Below the pieces are notes generated by a model. The model was not told the origin of the DNA, ran no database searches, and saw only the letters and a list, made by a program, of their open reading frames with translations. A DNA stretch of 64,000 bases from Deltaproteobacteria bacterium RBG_13_43_22 (GTDB taxonomy: Bacteria; Desulfobacterota; RBG-13-43-22): positions 230,790 to 294,789 of the forward strand of contig MGQB01000023.1 in assembly GCA_001797675.1 (NCBI GenBank), given 5' to 3'. Within the stretch, counting starts at the first letter, position 1. The number at the start of each line of letters is the position of its first letter. This document shows, piece after piece, positions 26,580-36,960 of this stretch. The translations under genes and the position numbers were made by a program.

Positions 26580-29500
26580 ATGAAATGCCCGAGTTGTCAG
26601 ACTGAACTTCCCGATAGTGCCAGATTCTGCATGGCTTGCGGCAGGACATTACAGACCGAATTTGTTTGTACCCAGTGCCGGCATGCCAATCCTCCAGCCG
26701 CCAAGTTTTGCCTCCAATGCGGCCAATCTCTAACTCAACCTCCACCTGCGATTACGCCCCCGCCCTCCCCTACTCCTAATTCCTTCGGCAACGGTCGTTA
26801 TCAAGTCAAGAAATTCCTGGGTGAAGGGGGGAAGAAGAAAGTCTATCTGGCCCATGATACGGTGCTGGACCGGGACGTGGCCTTTGCCCTGATCAAGACC
26901 GAAAAGCTGGATAAGGCCAGCCGCCTGCGGGTCAGCCGGGAAGCGAAGGCCATGGGCAAGCTCGGTGACCATCCCAATATCGTCGGCATCTTCGATATGG
27001 GCGAGGAGAATGGCCAGCCCTATGTGGTCCTGCCCCTCATGCCCGGCGGCGATGTCGAGGGTCTGATTGAGAAGGCCCCGGAGCATCGCCTTCCCATCGA
27101 CAAGGCCATAGACATCGGCAAAAGTGTCTGCCGCGGTCTGGAGTTCGCCCACGGCAAAGGGATTATCCACCGGGACATCAAGCCCGGCAATATTTGGATG
27201 GGAACGGACGGCACGGCCAAAATCGGCGACTTCGGGCTGGCCATCGCCATGGAGCTTTCCCGTCTGACCCAATCCGGGATGATGGTGGGCACCTATTATT
27301 ATATGCCGCCGGAACAGGCCATGGGTGGTGAGGTTACTGCTAAAGCGGACCTATATTCGTTGGGAGCGATGCTCTACGAGATGCTGATCGGCCGGCCTCC
27401 CTTCAGCGGCGATGATGCCGTAGCCATCATCGGGCAGCATATCAACACCCCGCCGGTTGCCCTCTCCTGGCACCGGCCGGACCTGCCTTCTCCCCTTGAG
27501 GCTCTGATTTTAAAACTCTTAGAGAAAGACCCGCAGAAACGTCCGGCCTCAGCCGCAGAAGTCTTAAAGACACTGGAAACTATTGAAGCAAGCAAAGACC
27601 ACAAGGCATCCTCAGAAGAGGCCATGGCCTTAACGGAGAACCCCCTTTATCGCCGGGTCTTTGTCGGTAGGGAGCCGGAGCTGAGGCAGCTTCAATCGGC
27701 CTTTGATAATGCCCTGTCCGGACAGGGTTCCTTACGGATGATCGTGGGTGAGCCGGGCATCGGCAAGACTGCTCTTACCGAGCAACTGGCTACCTATGTC
27801 AGCCTGCGGGGTGGGAAATCCATCGTCGGTCACTGCTATGAAGAAGGCTCGCTATCCTTACCCTATCTGGCCTTTGTAGAGGCCTTAAGGACTTACACCA
27901 CAGACCGTGATCCCACCGAACTCAGGAAGGAACTGGGCACCGGAGCACCAGATGTGGCCCGTATTTGCTCCGAGGTGAGGGAACGGCTCAAGATAGAACC
28001 TGATCCCAAGGTCAATCCTGAAGAAGAAAGATACCGTCTCCTGCAAGCGGTGACCGATTTCCTGGGTAATGCCTCCAAGGCACAGCCATTGTTGATTGTG
28101 CTTGAGGACCTGCACAGCGCCGACCGGGGTACCCTGGAGATGCTCGGGCATGTCTGCCGATACTTAGAAGGAAAGCGGCTTTTATTAATCGGCACCTACC
28201 GGGATATCGAAGTGGACCGGGCCCATCCCCTCTCAGCCTCCCTGGCGGAACTGAGACGGTTACCCACCTTCGGGCGTGTTCTCCTCAGAGGTCTCAATGC
28301 CGATGAGGTCAGAAGGATGCTCTCCAGCATTGCCGGGCAGGAAGTGCCCTGGGGACTGGCCGAAGCCGTGCATCGTCAGACCGAGGGCAATCCCCTCTTT
28401 GTCCAGGAGGTGGTGCGCTACCTGGCGGAAGAAGGGGTCATCACCCGAGAGCAGGGGCGCTGACAGGCCAAAGGGGACACGCCGGTGGAGATGCGTATCC
28501 CGGATGGGCTGAGGGATGTCATCGGCAAAAGGCTTTCCAGTTTGAGCCAATCGTGCAACAAGGTGCTGGCCGTGGCCGCGGTCATTGGCCGGGACTTCCG
28601 CCTGGAGGTGCTGCAGAAGGTCGCCGGTATGACCGATGAAGAGATCTTCAAGGCCCTGGAGGAAGCAAGGAAGGCGGCAGTTATAGAAGAGCGCACCGGC
28701 GCAGGAGCTATTGTCAACTACCGTTTTGCCCATGCCTTTTTCCGTCAGACGCTGTATGAAGAGATTATCGCTCCGAGAAGAATCCGGCTCCACCAACAGG
28801 TAGCCAGGGCTTTAGAGGAGGTCTATAAAAACCGTCTCGAAGAACACGCCGCCGAACTGGCCGAGCACTTCTCCTATTCCTCTGACTCTTCTGATCTGGC
28901 CAAGGCAGTCAGTTACGGGGAGATGGCGGCTGGAAGGGCAACTGCCGTTTATGCCTACAGTGAGGCGGTCAGGCTCATTGACCAGGCTATCAAGGTGCAA
29001 GAAATCCTTGACCCGGAGGATAAAGCCAAAAGGTGCGACCTGTTTCTGGACCTGGGAGATGCCCTGGTTTTAACGGTAGAAACCAAGCGTATCCTTGACA
29101 CATTGGCCCCAGAGGCATTTTCCCTGGCCAAAACGATTAGTGACGGCTCACGAGCTTGCCGGGCCTGTCAGGTGGCGATATTTGCCATTGTTCTCGAACA
29201 ATCCGGTCTGGGTTTTGCCACTCCTCAGGCATTGGAGTGGGCTGAGCGGTATAACCGCTATGCCAGGCCCGATACCATAGAGCGGGCTTTTGCTGACATG
29301 ACTCTCGGGCTCATAAGATACTCAACAGGAAATACTCGGTTGGGGCTTAAACTCGTCGTCAAGGCTTTTGAGCTGGTTCGTAAACTAAGAGACCCAAATA
29401 CCTTCTGGGTCGCTGGTGGCTTTCTGCTCTACTCTCAAACCGCACCACAGCACGCCCAGGAGAACATTCGTCTCGCTGAAGAGCTTCTGGGAAGTTCAAA

Positions 29501-30401
29501 AGCAGGAGTACACTTGAGTTTAATCAGTTTTGGATTGCAAATGGCAGGTCATTCCCTCCTTGCCTTGGGGAGGCGAGACCGTGCCGAAGAGGTTTGGAGT
29601 GAAATTCGGGCCATAGCCAAACGGACGGGACAGTTTTCCCTCAGTCGTACTTCAGAAGCGTTGGATGCACTTCTGAAACTCATGGATGGCCTCCTGGAAG
29701 AGGTATTAGATACTGTCAGAAGCATACGTATCCGAGGGAAGGAAGCCGGTGTGCCTCTAAGCGCCAATATAGGCGCCAGCTTAGCCGGCTATAGGGCCCG
29801 GATCTTTCTCAGCAGGTCTCTTGAGGCCAATGAGCGTGGGCTGCGCGGAGCTGCTGGGCCTGATGATAGACTCGGGGCACATGCATTGCTCTGTTTAGTG
29901 CTAGCTCATCTTGGGCGGAATGACGAGGTCTCAGAATTGTTAGAACAATGGGTACTGAGGCGGCCCGACATGGGTACTGTAGAAGATGAAACAGCGATAT
30001 GGGATGATTCCTCCTATCTCGAAGCAGCGGTGGTGACCGGCCATCGACCGGCGGCTGAGCTGTTATTGAACCGCTTCACCGGCACCGGTGTCTGTACATC
30101 GGGTATTTGGTATACCACCTGCATCCCACGTCATATGGGCGGGGCTTGCGCGCTCCTGGAAAGATATGATGAGGCCCGTCAGCATTACCAGGAGGCCGTC
30201 AGGATCTGCACGGAAATGAGATTCCGACCGGAGCTGGCCCTCAGCCGCCTGGAGCTGGCCGAGCTGCTTCTGAAGTACTATCCCCAGGAAAAGTCCGAGG
30301 CCATCGGTCACCTCGACTTTTGCATCCCCGAATTCCGGGACATGAAGATGAACACCTATCTGGAACGGGCCCTCCGGCACAAGGAGATTTTAAAGGCCTA
30401 A
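26580..30401 (+). pseudogene. Zinc-ribbon/kinase/ATPase/TPR paralogue copy 1, interrupted by TGA
   Basis: The frame is the same 1,273-residue architecture as copies 2-5 (see 36961 for residue map), but codon 628 is TGA (28461-28463) where the paralogues have TGG in GRWQAKGD. The frame stays intact on both sides, so the lesion is one substitution. As read, translation gives a 627-residue protein with zinc ribbons, complete kinase (GEGGKKKVYL, HRDIKPGN, DFGLA) and complete ATPase (GEPGIGKT, VLEDLH) but no TPR half. A second product could restart at GTG 28485, though no Shine-Dalgarno is seen there. The variable TPR block spans roughly 29035-30085. It could be a sequencing error, a real inactivation, or a functional split. 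Confidence 0.8.
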
Positions 30402-30541
30402 AGAGCGGATTTTAAATGATTTCAAATCATAAAAGTTCAACAGGCTTTGAAATGCACATTGCTGATTTGGGAAAGAAATGTTATCCTGCAAAAAAAAATA
30501 AAATAAGAACCTTGCATAACCTAATAAATGGAGGCGTTAGT

Positions 30542-30760
30542 ATGACCACCACAGCCGAAAGGCTTTCAAAGGAAATTAATTCTTTGTCGGACGTAGAAAA
30601 ACTTCGATTGGTGGATGCGATCCTTACCGATCTGGATAAACCGGACCCGGAATTGGATCAGATTTGGGCGGAGGAAGCTCGCAAACGTTGGGATGCTTAC
30701 AAATCAGGCCGTATTCCTTCGGTTTCCTATCATGAAGTTATGGAAAAGTATCGCCGCTGA
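30542..30760 (+). CDS. Addiction-module antitoxin, Unstab_antitox (PF09720) type
   Basis: A 72-residue protein starting MTTTAERLSKEINSLS with the family pattern of a short helical N-terminus followed by LDKPDPELDQIWAEEARKR and a C-terminal VSYHEVMEKYRR. ATG 30542 has GGAGG upstream; an earlier in-frame ATG (30416) lacks one. It overlaps the toxin gene by one base, giving tight co-translation. The module sits 140 bp after kinase copy 1. Such antitoxins neutralise RelE/ParE toxins and usually repress their own operon. Confidence 0.75.
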   Translation: MTTTAERLSKEINSLSDVEKLRLVDAILTDLDKPDPELDQIWAEEARKRWDAYKSGRIPSVSYHEVMEKYRR

Positions 30761-31062
30761 TGAAGGTACGCTTTCTTACACTGGCTCAGCAAGAACTTGA
30801 TGACACCGTCAACTGGTATAACGAACAGGTTAATGGTCTGGGCCAAGAATTTCTCGATGAATTGGATAGAGCAGTTAGAAGATCGGTTATTTTCCCCCTA
30901 TCCTGTCCGGAGATAGAGCCCGGACTTCGAAGATGCCTATTGGCCCGTTTTCCATATGGGCTGATCTATGGATTGGAAGGCGAAACCATCATTATTGTAG
31001 CAGTTGCTCATTTACATCGCCGCCCACGCTATTGGGCAGATCGTTTAAGCCAGGAAGGCTGA
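30760..31062 (+). CDS. RelE/ParE-type toxin
   Basis: A 100-residue RelE/ParE superfamily protein: MKVRFLTLAQQELDDTVNWYNEQ at the start (two alpha helices after the first strand), LLARFPYGLIYGLEGETIIIVAVAH in the strand core, and the C-terminal HLHRRPRYWADRL common to this subfamily. It begins at the antitoxin stop (ATGA overlap). Activity is either ribosome-dependent mRNA cleavage or gyrase poisoning; the subfamily cannot be settled by eye. It is 126 bp ahead of kinase copy 2. Confidence 0.8.
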   Translation: MKVRFLTLAQQELDDTVNWYNEQVNGLGQEFLDELDRAVRRSVIFPLSCPEIEPGLRRCLLARFPYGLIYGLEGETIIIVAVAHLHRRPRYWADRLSQEG

Positions 31063-31188
31063 AAATCGGATACCATCTCCATTCTAACGAAAACCGGACA
31101 TACAAATATCCAAGGGATGTTTGATTGCATTAAAGCGATTACCTCCTGATTTTCCTAGCCATTTTCTCTCTATCAAGGAGGAAAAATC

Positions 31189-34100
31189 ATGAAGTGTTTT
31201 AAATGTCAGACCGAAAACCCTGACAAAGCTAAATTCTGCAAAAAATGCGGGCAATCCCTCCTGACTGAAATAATATGTAATCATTGCCGACATTCCAATC
31301 CTGTAGATAGCGAATTCTGCATCGAATGTGGGCAGTCTATGATCCGATCAATTGGCCAACCTCCCGTCTCCCCGGCACCTCATACCGAATCCCAACCCAC
31401 CTCCTTTGCCAACGGTCGTTATCAAGTCAAGAAATTCCTGGGTGAAGGGGGTAAGAAGAAGGTTTACCTGGCCCATGATACGGTGCTCGACCGGGATGTG
31501 GCCTTTGCCCTGATCAAGACAGAAAAGCTGGATAAGGCCTCGCGCCTGCGGGTCAGCCGGGAAGCCAAGGCCATGGGCAAACTCGGCGACCATCCCAATA
31601 TCGTCGGTATCTTCGATATGGGCGAAGAGAACGGCCAACCCTACGTGGTTCTGCCGCTCATGCCCGGCGGTGATGTCGAGGGTCTGATTGAGAAAGCCCC
31701 GGACCACCGCCTGCCCATCGAAAAAACCCTCAGCATCGCCAAAGCTGTCTGTAAGGGTCTGGAGTATGCCCACAAGAAAGGGATTATCCACCGGGACATC
31801 AAGCCCGGCAATATCTGGATGGGGACAGACGGCACGGCTAAGATCGGCGACTTCGGACTGGCCATCGCTATGGAGCTCTCCCGGCTGACCCAATCGGGGA
31901 TGATGGTAGGGACTTATTATTATATGCCCCCGGAGCAGGCCATGGGTGGCGAGGTGACGGCTAAGGCAGACCTTTACTCTCTGGGAGCCATGCTCTACGA
32001 GATGCTGACCGGCCGGCCCCCCTTCAGCGGCGATGATGCCGTGGCCATCATCGGACAGCATATCAACACCCCGCCGGTGGCCCTTACCTGGCACAGACCG
32101 GACCTTCCTGCTCCCCTGTCTGCTCTCATTTTACGACTTTTAGAGAAAGACCCGCAGAAACGCCCGGCTTCCGCTACCGAGGTATTGAAAGCCCTGGAAA
32201 CCATCGAAGCGGGAAAAGACCGGAAGGCATCCATAGAAGAAGTAATGGTGGATAACCCCCTCTACCGGAAGGTGTTCATTGGCCGGGAACCGGAGCTAAG
32301 GCAACTGCAATCGGCCTTTGATAATGCCCTATCCGGACAGGGTTCCTTACGGATGGTAGTTGGTGAGCCGGGCATCGGCAAGACCGCCCTTACCGAACAA
32401 TTAGCCACCTATGTCAGCCTGCGCGGTGGTAAATCCATTGTGGGTCATTGCTATGAAGAAGGCTCATTATCCCTGCCCTATCTGGCCTTTGTGGAGGCCT
32501 TAAGGACCTACGCCACAGACCGTGATATTACCGAGCTCAGGAAGGAACTGGGCACAGGTGCCGGGGATGTGGCCCGTATTTGCTCCGAGGTTCGGGAACG
32601 GCTCAAGATAGAGCCTGATCCCAAGGTCAATCCCGAAGAAGAAAGATACCGTTTATTGCAGGCGGTGACCGATTTCTTAGGCAATGCGGCCAAGGCCCAG
32701 CCGTTGTTGATTGTCCTGGAGGACCTGCACAGCGCCGACCGGGGCACCCTGGAGATGCTGGGGCATGTCTGCCGTTTCCTGGAGGGAAAGCGGCTCCTCA
32801 TTGTCGGGACCTATCGTGACATCGAAGTGGACCGGGCCCATCCCCTCTCCGCCTCTTTGGCGGAACTGAGACGCCTGCCCAGCTTCGGTAGAGTACTCCT
32901 GCGGGGTCTCAATGCCGATGAAGTCAGAAGGATGCTCTCCAGCATCGCCGGGCAGGAAGTGCCCTGGGGACTGGCCGAAGTCGTACACCGCCAGACCGAA
33001 GGCAATCCCCTCTTTGTCCAGGAGGTGGTGCGTTACCTGGCCGAGGAAGGGGTTATCACCCGTGAGCAAGGGCGCTGGCAGGCCAAAGGCGACACGCCGG
33101 TGGAGATGCGCATTCCCGATGGACTGAGGGATGTGATCGGTAAGCGTCTCTCCAGTCTTAGCGAATCGTGTAACAAAGTCCTGGCCGTGGCCGCAGTCAT
33201 AGGTAGGGACTTCCGGCTGGAAGTCCTGCAGAAGGTCGCCGGCATGACCGATGAAGAAATCTTCAAGGCCCTGGAGGAAGCAAGGAAAGCCGCAGTGATA
33301 GAGGAGCGCACGGGCGCGGGAGCCGTGGTGAACTACCGTTTTGCCCATGCCTTTTTCCGTCAGACCTTGTATGAAGAGATCATCGCCCCCCGGCGCATTC
33401 GGCTTCACCAGCAGGTAGCAAGGGCACTGGAGGAAGTCTACAAAACCCGACTGGAAGACCACGCCGCCGAATTAGCCGAGCACTTTTCCTATTCATCCGA
33501 CTCGGCCGACCTGACCAAAGCGGTGAGTTACGGAGAGATGGCCGCAAAGAGAGCGACCTCCGTTTATGCCTACGGAGAGGCGGTAAAACTCCTTGATCAG
33601 GCAGTTAAGATACAGGAGATCCTGGACCCCGAGTACGAACCCATGCGCTGTGATCTATTGTTAGATCTTTGCGATGCCTTGCTCTTGAGCGTAGAACCCA
33701 AACAAGTCTATGAGACAGAGACCCCAGCAGCCTGGGCTTTGGCCGAAGCCATTGGAGATAACTCTCGGGCTTCTCGAGCCTGTCTGGCGGCTTTAGTAGC
33801 TATTCATAGGGAACAAGCGGATCCTGGCTATGCCACCCCGGAGGCAGCGATGTGGGCCGAGCGAGCTGACCGCTCTGCCAGACCCAATACCCCTGAACGT
33901 GCTGTAGCTGATATGTTTCTTGGGGTTACAAGACGGGCAGCAGGGGATTTCCAGACAGGGGTCAAGCTCCTGACCCAAGCGTATGAGTTGGCCCGGAACT
34001 TAGGGGACCAGAGTATCTTATTACAGGCTTCTTGCATGTTGCTTGCTTACAGAAGAGCCCCACAGCATGCCCAGGAGAATGTTCGAATCGCCAAGGAAGT

Positions 34101-35019
34101 TCTCGATTACTTTCATTCCGGAGTGACCTTGCCAAATTCTGCCATAGGATTAATCGCTGTAGGAAGTGCTTTACTCTGCGTTGGATTGAGACAATCTACA
34201 GAGGAAGCTTTTACCGAATTGCGAACCATAGCCCACCGCACCGGTAACGTTGGCCTTTTGGTTATATCAGAAACAATGGATGCGCTAATGAGGTTTATGG
34301 ATGGCTTCATTGAAGAGTCAATAGATGCAGCCCGCCGCATACGTTCCAAAGGGGAGGAGGTCGGGGTACCTCAAGCAACAAATATCGGAGCAGCCTTTTT
34401 TGGCTTTAGAGCTCGGGGCTATCTGGGTCGGTCACTTGAGGTTATTGAGCGTGGACTTCGTAGTGCTCTTGCTATTAATAACGATCCAATTGGGATAAAC
34501 CCCTTGTTCTGTTGGATACTGGCTCACCTGGGACAGAAAGACGAGGCCTCAGAAATATTGGAACAAGGGGTGGTGAAGCGCTCCTATATTGGTGCGATTG
34601 AAGATGAGACCGATTCCTGGATAGATTCCTTCTATCTCGAGGCGGCGGTTATAACCGGTCACCAACGGGCGGCTGAGTTGCTGTTGAAACGCTTCACCAG
34701 CACAGTTGTCTGTACACCGGGTATTTTCTATACCACCTGCATCCCCCGCCATCTGGGTGGAGCGGCGGCACTTCTGGAAAGATATGATGAAGCCCGCCAA
34801 CATTACCAGGAAGCCATCAAGGTCTGCACAGAGATGAAGTTCAGGCCGGAGCTGGACCTCAGCCGCCTTGAGCTTGCCGAGCTGTTACTGAAGCACTACC
34901 CCCAGGAAAAGTCCGAGGCCATCACCCACTTAGACTTCGTCATCCCCGAATTCCGGGACATGAAAATGAACACTTATCTGGAACGGGCCCTCCGGCACAA
35001 GGAGATTTTGAAGGCGTAG
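31189..35019 (+). CDS. Zinc-ribbon/Ser-Thr kinase/STAND ATPase/TPR protein, copy 2
   Basis: A 1,276-residue protein. Zinc ribbon pairs: CFKC, CKKC, CNHC and CIEC within the first 46 residues. The kinase and ATPase domains are nearly the same as in copies 1, 3 and 4, with all catalytic motifs intact. The Trp lost in copy 1 is present here. The TPR half diverges from about residue 820 to 1172 (bases about 33650-34705), then returns to the shared C-terminus ending in ALRHKEILKA. AAGGAGG precedes ATG 31189. A DUF4258/DUF2283 pair follows after 130 bp. Predicted cytosolic; role inferred as a signal-sensing kinase whose specificity is set by the variable block. Confidence 0.85.
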   Translation: MKCFKCQTENPDKAKFCKKCGQSLLTEIICNHCRHSNPVDSEFCIECGQSMIRSIGQPPVSPAPHTESQPTSFANGRYQVKKFLGEGGKKKVYLAHDTVLDRDVAFALIKTEKLDKASRLRVSREAKAMGKLGDHPNIVGIFDMGEENGQPYVVLPLMPGGDVEGLIEKAPDHRLPIEKTLSIAKAVCKGLEYAHKKGIIHRDIKPGNIWMGTDGTAKIGDFGLAIAMELSRLTQSGMMVGTYYYMPPEQAMGGEVTAKADLYSLGAMLYEMLTGRPPFSGDDAVAIIGQHINTPPVALTWHRPDLPAPLSALILRLLEKDPQKRPASATEVLKALETIEAGKDRKASIEEVMVDNPLYRKVFIGREPELRQLQSAFDNALSGQGSLRMVVGEPGIGKTALTEQLATYVSLRGGKSIVGHCYEEGSLSLPYLAFVEALRTYATDRDITELRKELGTGAGDVARICSEVRERLKIEPDPKVNPEEERYRLLQAVTDFLGNAAKAQPLLIVLEDLHSADRGTLEMLGHVCRFLEGKRLLIVGTYRDIEVDRAHPLSASLAELRRLPSFGRVLLRGLNADEVRRMLSSIAGQEVPWGLAEVVHRQTEGNPLFVQEVVRYLAEEGVITREQGRWQAKGDTPVEMRIPDGLRDVIGKRLSSLSESCNKVLAVAAVIGRDFRLEVLQKVAGMTDEEIFKALEEARKAAVIEERTGAGAVVNYRFAHAFFRQTLYEEIIAPRRIRLHQQVARALEEVYKTRLEDHAAELAEHFSYSSDSADLTKAVSYGEMAAKRATSVYAYGEAVKLLDQAVKIQEILDPEYEPMRCDLLLDLCDALLLSVEPKQVYETETPAAWALAEAIGDNSRASRACLAALVAIHREQADPGYATPEAAMWAERADRSARPNTPERAVADMFLGVTRRAAGDFQTGVKLLTQAYELARNLGDQSILLQASCMLLAYRRAPQHAQENVRIAKEVLDYFHSGVTLPNSAIGLIAVGSALLCVGLRQSTEEAFTELRTIAHRTGNVGLLVISETMDALMRFMDGFIEESIDAARRIRSKGEEVGVPQATNIGAAFFGFRARGYLGRSLEVIERGLRSALAINNDPIGINPLFCWILAHLGQKDEASEILEQGVVKRSYIGAIEDETDSWIDSFYLEAAVITGHQRAAELLLKRFTSTVVCTPGIFYTTCIPRHLGGAAALLERYDEARQHYQEAIKVCTEMKFRPELDLSRLELAELLLKHYPQEKSEAITHLDFVIPEFRDMKMNTYLERALRHKEILKA

Positions 35020-35149
35020 CTTAAGGCAACCAAGAAAAACCGCCTAAAGCCTTCTAAGGCGTGATAAAATTTCAACCAAAGCAGAATATAATAAATTCAG
35101 TATTTATTTTAAGGCGAGAAACTGTTATACACTTTATAAGTGATCTTTT

Positions 35150-35377
35150 ATGAAGATAATATTTTCACGTCATGCAAAAAGACGGGCAAAACTTTATGGA
35201 ATTTCTGAAACAATGATTTCAGGCATTATTTCAGATATGGCTTTAAAACACGGAGAACATGAAATCATAAAGAACGTTACTGGATTTAAATACCCGTTAA
35301 AGATAATCGTTTCTGTCGAAGAAGACTTGATAAACGTTGTAACAAACTATCCCTTGAAGAAAGGAAGAAAGAAATGA
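35150..35377 (+). CDS. DUF4258 protein, toxin-like
   Basis: A 75-residue protein with the DUF4258 pattern: ISFSRHA-like start (here IIFSRHAKRRAKLYGIS), a short helix, and strands ending LIIVVTNYP-like (here INVVTNYPLKKGRKK). DUF4258 proteins resemble RelE-fold toxins in size and commonly pair with DUF2283 proteins. It overlaps the next gene by four bases. A perfect 5-bp-arm inverted repeat CACTT-TAT-AAGTG (35130-35142) lies just upstream and may be an operator. Confidence 0.7.
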   Translation: MKIIFSRHAKRRAKLYGISETMISGIISDMALKHGEHEIIKNVTGFKYPLKIIVSVEEDLINVVTNYPLKKGRKK

Positions 35378-35598
35378 GAGTACACTATGATAATGAGGTT
35401 GATGCTTTATATATAAAATTAGGGAGCCAAAAGCCTGAAGGAGTCATTGAGATTTCAGAAGGGGTAAATTTAGATACGACAGGTGAGGATAAGATTGTTG
35501 GCATAGAAATACTTAATGCTTCAAAAAAGATGAATATTAAAACCATTCTTTCCTATGAGCTTGAACTTGACAATAAATTACTTCGCAAAATTGCTTGA
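35374..35598 (+). CDS. DUF2283 protein, antitoxin-like
   Basis: A 74-residue protein of the DUF2283 family: VHYDNEVDALYIKLG, then EISEGVNLDTTGEDKIVGIEILNASKK split over residues about 26-52. It pairs with the preceding DUF4258 gene, an arrangement often seen in genomic islands and considered toxin-antitoxin-like. Its stop codon TGA (35596-35598) forms part of the left end of a 123-bp repeat, so the last codons may have been altered when the element arrived. Confidence 0.7.
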   Translation: MRVHYDNEVDALYIKLGSQKPEGVIEISEGVNLDTTGEDKIVGIEILNASKKMNIKTILSYELELDNKLLRKIA

Positions 35599-35717
35599 AC
35601 AGGAATAGCGAGCGCATTCCCCGCAGCTTGCTGCGTGGGTTAGCGAGCGAACTACAACAAATAAACCCTTTCCTTGCCTGGAAGATTCCCTGCACCTTGG
35701 TGCAGGGAGCTTCAATT
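35595..35717 (+). repeat. 123-bp hairpin repeat, copy A
   Basis: Nearly identical to 43577-43699 on the opposite strand. It begins TTGAACAGGAATAGCGAGCG and ends GGGAGCTTCAATT, and holds the palindromes GCAGCTTGCTGC and CCCTGCACC-TTGGTGCAGGG. It starts inside the stop codon of the DUF2283 gene. Confidence 0.85.
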
Positions 35718-35734
35718 GTTTATTTTTGAAAATT

Positions 35735-35895
35735 TCAGCCGCCTGGGGCTGGTTTATCTGTTGCTTAAGCATTATCCTACGGAAAAATTCGAGGCCATCA
35801 CCCACCTCGACTTCGTCATCCCCGAGTTCCGGGACATGAAAATGAATACCTATCTGGAACGCGCCCTCCGGCACAAGGAAATCCTGAAGGCATAG
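35735..35895 (+). pseudogene. 3' remnant of a sixth kinase/TPR paralogue
   Basis: About 53 codons that match only the extreme C-terminus of the large paralogues: SRLGLVYLLLKHYP, then EAITHLDFVIPEFRDMK and the terminal ALRHKEILKA followed by TAG. Nothing of the kinase, ATPase or variable block is left. It lies 17 bp after the 123-bp repeat and 105 bp before the MntA/HepT pair, so a full kinase gene probably once stood here and was deleted. Confidence 0.85.
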
Positions 35896-36000
35896 GATCA
35901 GGTATTAGTTAACAGTTGGCGTCTTTGGTTCGCATCTTAAATGTGTTAAAAACTGCCCAATGTGATACAATACGCTGCAACGAAGGTCATTGAGGTGACT

Positions 36001-36300
36001 ATGAAAAAAAATAATCGCGAAACAATTCTCCAAGAATTAAGAAGGATCAAGCCCGATTTTGAACAGCGCTATGGAGTTACCAAAATAGGCATTTTTGGCT
36101 CTTTAGCCCGTAATGAAATTCGTGAGGATAGTGATGTTGATGTGGTCTTAGAAATGCGTGAGCCGGATCTGTTTTATATGGTGCACATAAAGGAAACACT
36201 AGAAGAAAGATTAAAAATGCCCGTGGACGTAATTCGTTATCGGACTATGATGAATAGCCGCCTTAAGGCAAGGATTGACCGAGAGGCCGTCTATGTATGA
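36001..36300 (+). CDS. mntA: MntA-type minimal nucleotidyltransferase antitoxin
   Basis: A 99-residue protein with the diagnostic GSX10DXD motif: Gly33-Ser34, ten residues, Asp45-Val-Asp47 in GSLARNEIREDSDVDVV. Members of this family AMPylate the HepT toxin and so neutralise it. ATG 36001 is chosen over upstream in-frame codons because GAGGTG lies just before it. It overlaps hepT by eight bases. A weak -10 (TACAAT, 35966-35971) lies upstream. Confidence 0.85.
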   Translation: MKKNNRETILQELRRIKPDFEQRYGVTKIGIFGSLARNEIREDSDVDVVLEMREPDLFYMVHIKETLEERLKMPVDVIRYRTMMNSRLKARIDREAVYV

Positions 36301-36655
36301 TAAAACCCTTCTAAGAGATAAATTGGAACAAATCAATGAAGCGGTGGCACGGATTGAAAGAAGGTTTTCCGGTATTGGTTCCCCTTCCGATTTTACAACA
36401 ACAGAGCTCAATCAAGACAAATTGGATGCTATAGCCATGTTGCTTATTGCCATTGGCGAGAGTTTCAAGAAAATAGATAGGGAAACAGAAGGCGAGTTCT
36501 TAAGAAAATATCCTGATATTGACTGGAAAGGAGTTATCGGCGTGCGGGATGTGTTGGCTCATGATTATTTCGATCTTGATGCTGAAGAAATCTATAAAAT
36601 TTGCAAATACGATATTCCCAACCTTAGAAAAACGCTTGCCCGTATGCTGGAGTGA
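36293..36655 (+). CDS. hepT: HepT-type HEPN toxin (RNase family)
   Basis: A 120-residue HEPN protein (DUF86). The RNase motif RX4HXY is present as Arg85-DVLA-His90-Asp-Tyr92. The rest is helical, as expected. In characterised MntA/HepT pairs the toxin is an RNase kept inactive by AMPylation of the motif tyrosine. ATG 36293 overlaps the mntA stop. This module follows the 3' remnant of a kinase gene and precedes kinase copy 3 by 305 bp. Confidence 0.85.
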   Translation: MYDKTLLRDKLEQINEAVARIERRFSGIGSPSDFTTTELNQDKLDAIAMLLIAIGESFKKIDRETEGEFLRKYPDIDWKGVIGVRDVLAHDYFDLDAEEIYKICKYDIPNLRKTLARMLE

Positions 36656-36960
36656 TAAAATAAAATTCAAGAAAAACAATATAATATCGTATTTGGGGTA
36701 GCAGCTTAAACTGACACATTTATATTATACCCAACTTTTATAGTGTATTTCTTTTGAAGCTTCCTGCAACGAATTCAGTCCCGCTATCGGCGGGATTGAC
36801 ACTTTGGATCTGCGGCATATTCGGCTTTTGTAACGTCAAGAGAATCTCTTTACTTCAGAAGCCAGAGTCAGCTATCTTTGATCCGGCTCTTAAGATCAAG
36901 AATTCTATCAAGAATTAAAAGCCGGGTTGTGCTCGATGCAATCGCCACAGGAGGTGGAAG
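36656..36960. other. Intergenic region upstream of kinase copy 3
   Basis: 305 bp. Holds a hairpin TCCCGCTATCGGCGGGA (36779-36795) close in sequence to the one upstream of copy 1 (26390-26406). GGAGGTGG just before 36961 is the ribosome-binding site. No gene seen. Confidence 0.5.

Noticed and set aside
27020..27292. Minus-strand open frames recurring at the same place in all kinase copies (also at 31641, 37395, 55445)
   Set aside because: They recur because the kinase DNA is conserved; the translations only mirror the forward protein, so overlapping genes are not supported.
28461..28463. TGA read as tryptophan or selenocysteine
   Set aside because: Other genes in the window use TGG for Trp and TGA as a true stop (for example the toxin and HepT genes), and no selenocysteine-type element is evident; the paralogues have Trp, not Cys, at this position.
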